Origin: Akebia trifoliata
Lineage: Eukaryota; Streptophyta; Magnoliopsida; Ranunculales; Lardizabalaceae
DNA length: 64,000 nucleotides
Assembly: GCA_017979445.1 (NCBI GenBank)
Contig: CM030706.1
Span: 6,923,595 to 6,987,594 of the forward strand
Direction of reading: 5' to 3'
In this document: piece after piece, positions 61,413 through 64,000 of the stretch
Numbering within the stretch: position 1 is the first letter of the stretch
How the letters are laid out: each line of letters begins with the position of its first letter
Program-made: the position numbers and the translations under genes
Notes under the pieces: model-generated
The model's database searches: none
The model's input: the letters and a program-made list of their open reading frames with translations, nothing else
What the model was told of the DNA's origin: nothing

Positions 61413-62189
61413 TTCTTTGTATTTCTATCCTTCCTTTGGAAGCCTAGAAATTGTTTGGGGGCAGGATTTTCACCAGGCCCCATGTGATTGCAAATGGTAA
61501 ATTGTAGAAAAAATGATTTTCCCTGAAAAACATTATGATTTTAGGTGTATAATTGCACGTTGTGTTTCCCAAAACTAAAATCCAGCTCTCTTTTCGACAT
61601 TTTCCTAGGAAGTGCAATCCAAGGGAAAAATTCATTTTACCAAGACTACCTTCCTTGAGGAATTCAAATTCTATGCAATCACACAAACCCTGGAGGGGCA
61701 TCCCAAAGTTACCCTTTTCATTTAAAGGTAAAACAAATGACGTAAAAAGACACATAGGACTGACTTGGTTCTGACTCCAAAGATGAAATCACATACCATG
61801 TCGGTGACAATTGAAAGCAAAGATGAAGTGATGGTAAACAAGTTTGCTGCCATTGTACTTGACCATACCAATAAGTCATGAGCACAACATATTCTAATCT
61901 ACCTACAAAATTCTACCATCTGATCCCAGAACAATAGTTTCTATGATAAGTTTTACGCCGTTAGGTGTATCTTAATGATATGTGAATATAGAGTTTACAG
62001 TACACTCAATAAGAGCCGACATGGGCTCACTCTTACAACAAGTATGACGATCATTCTGTATTTCGTATTCAAGGAAACATCAGAAAAGATGTCACCATTG
62101 GATCATTGACGTGGATGGACGTGGAGGTCTTGCCAAGGATTACTTGCATCAGCTCTGGTCCTCTGAATCGGCATTGTTGTTATTGCCCC

Positions 62190-64000
62190 CACTACGTGAA
62201 AATCTCAAATTTTTCTAAAAAAATTTGTTGGGCCTGGCCCGTCGAATTTTAAACCCAAAACTCCGCTGCCCGTAGACCACGTTTTTGGGTCCATCACACT
62301 CACTCTTTGCCTCTCTCTCTCTCATTGTTTCTCTCTCTCGCCTCTCTCACTGTTTATCTCTCTCTCTCTCTCACTCAATCGATCGACCTCTCCATTGCTC
62401 ACTCACAGTCGATCGATCGACATCTCACTCTCTGCCTCTCTCTCTCACTGTTTATCTCTTTCTCTCTCTCTCTCTCACTCAATCGATTGGCCTCTCCATT
62501 GCTCACTTACAATCGATCGATCGACCTCTCACTCTCTGCCTCTCTCTCTCACTGTTTATCTCTCTCTCTCTCTCACTCAATCGATCAACCTCTCTATTGA
62601 TTTCTCTCCCTGTCTCCCTCGATCTCATCTCTAGATCGATCTCATCTCTGGATCGATGTCCTCGCTCAATCGCTCTCTATTTGATCGCTCGATCTCTGAA
62701 CATTGGAAACGATGGAGTGATCTCTCGATCTCGAAGTGATCTGTTCATTATTATTTTTTAAGGTGATTCTCTCTCTCAGGTTGATGCATCCATAGTGTTG
62801 TTCAGATTGATGATGATGAGATCTAGGATTTTAGATTCCACAAAATATATTAATTTTGATTTTTTGTTTCCCAAATGTGTTAATTTTACACGAAACAAAA
62901 CCTAAAAACAAATAAAAATTTGGTTAAGGATCCAAATGATTTCATAGATCTGAGTGTTTTGATTTGATTAGATCTGAATTTTTTCACCATTTTTTTTATT
63001 TCTCCTTAGATTCAAGTAGATATTCTACGGTGAGATTTTGAGAAGTTATGGTTTGTTTAATCTGATTATAAAACGAAGGGAAAATTTTCTTTATTTAGTG
63101 GCTTTAGAGCTCTTCAATCTCTGAATTTTCTTTACTTTTTAATGTTGCAGGAAGCATGCGAGAAAGAGAACAGCTTGGGGAAGATTTTTGTTGCACGATT
63201 TGAAACGGTACAGATTTTGGATTTTAGCTTTTTTCGGATTTTAATGTTTTTTGTTAATTTAGAATTGATAAATTTTATGAAAGTAAACAAACTTTATTTA
63301 ATAAAATTTGCATTGAAAAATACATCATAACTCTACTATTGTCCTTAGTAGTTATGTTTTCATTCTCTTTTGTAGAGTTCTCAACTTTGAAATACACTAT
63401 AGATTTTTCTACTTTTCTTTACTTTGGTTTTTCACCGTTGTGTTAAGGTTTCTTTTGTTAGTCTAATGCGGTTCCAACATCGTGCTCGCTGGTCACTAAT
63501 GAAATTAGGAGCAAGTGCTAGTGTTTCTCCAAATTCTCAAGGAATTATACTTTGCAGCCTTTGCAAACGTGACTGTTATGTATTGTCTATAAAATGTAAC
63601 TGTCATTTGCATCCCATCTGCCTTCAACATAGTATGGGCATCTTGTATTTTTCTTAAGCATTACCTTTTTAATTATTATTCTTGGAGTCTGACTAACCTT
63701 ACTAATTTAGTAAGATTTCAACTCTTACTTAGGGTCATTGACCTCACCTTGTGGCATCCAAAAACATGATCCGATGTCCAAGGTTTCTAGAGGACAATAT
63801 TCTATGAACTTTGAAAAAAAAAATTTTAAAGTTATTTTTCACCATTGAACTTTAATTTTAAATTTGTGAGTTTCGTGGAAGTTTCTGTAGCCGTCCATTT
63901 TCAAAACATTGAATGAAGCCCAAATAAATTGAATTTTTTCTTTTGGATCTGAGTTTTTCCATGAAAACTTTAGAGGGCTGTGGTGTTGGATTGCCAATGG
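62190..64000. mobile_element. CACTA transposon, left part (CACTA-3, runs off the right edge)
   Basis: Begins CACTACGTGAAAATCTC after CCC; the empty site is at 15174-15176. Its first ~740 bp parallel those of CACTA-1 (TTGTTGGGCC, CT-rich leader at 62290-62660, then a TTTTGTTTCCCAAATGTG stretch). After about 62930 the two differ. It carries an exon-like piece at 63151-63207 (EACEKENSLGKIFVARFET) and a jumonji-type zinc finger. The right end is outside the window. Confidence 0.8.
63440..63640 (+). pseudogene. Captured jumonji histone demethylase zinc-finger fragment
   Basis: The frame reads ARWSLMKLGASASVS and then CSLCKRDCYVLSIKCNC and HPICLQH. The cysteine and histidine spacing (CxxC, C, CxC, C, H) is that of the C5HC2 zinc finger found C-terminal to the JmjC domain in plant KDM4-like demethylases. 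No JmjC catalytic domain is visible in the window. It lies within CACTA-3; whether more of the gene follows beyond the edge is unknown. Confidence 0.7.

Larger units (their letters stand above)
58920..62189. repeat. Segmental duplication, copy 2 (partner 13380-15190)
   Basis: Matches the partner in order, with two insertions (59376-60519 and 61123-61412), and ends where CACTA-3 begins. No gene recognised between the insertions. Confidence 0.85.

Overview
The window looks like nuclear DNA of a flowering plant, probably a eudicot. It is strongly AT-rich, its genes have short exons and GT-AG introns, and the recognisable products are plant types: a plant endosulfine, class XI myosin, a plant cyclic-nucleotide-gated channel and DA1. 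No bacterial, organellar, rRNA or tRNA signal was seen. Most of the sequence is transposable elements and segmental duplications. Few host genes look intact.

Two host loci stand out. (1) A multi-pass membrane protein gene of an uncharacterised plant family is present in four copies, all on the minus strand. One copy is partial at the left edge (1-360, open as far as seen). One is split by a 5.9 kb CACTA element (4471-5191 and 11115-12490). One is intact at 704 codons (38843-40957). One is a decayed 5' part (52885-54083). Upstream flank modules of this locus also occur without the gene (28385-30610, 36950-37215, 58479-59130), so the window is a decaying array of duplicated blocks. (2) A five-exon endosulfine/ARPP19-like gene lies on the minus strand (15257-23672). 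Its third intron holds a 6 kb CACTA-like element and its fourth intron a tandem repeat.

The striking theme is gene-fragment capture by DNA transposons of at least three types. CACTA elements carry GABA transaminase plus G6PD (5192-11114), myosin XI plus P5A-ATPase (16707-22725) and a jumonji-type zinc finger (62190 to the window end). A TA-flanked long-TIR element carries GDPD (50812-52060). A hAT-like element carries Derlin, cohesin Rad21/SYN and DA1 pieces (54411-58478). A CNGC fragment (26277-26590) has no identified carrier. The fragments keep introns, so they were copied as DNA, and most have stops or frameshifts.

Retrotransposons are represented by a Ty3/Gypsy gag-protease relic (30610-32536, with a second copy near 46 kb), an LTR plus gag start (32537-33693) and a 1.7 kb solo LTR with a 5-bp target duplication (46591-48289). 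The paralogous blocks supply empty sites that fix several insertions to the base: CACTA with 3-bp duplications (TTT, ACT, TTC) and a PIF/Harbinger element with TAA. A family of foldback elements sits repeatedly inside (TA)n tracts, forming a chain at 50.4-52.9 kb and a palindrome concatemer at 43.8-45.4 kb.
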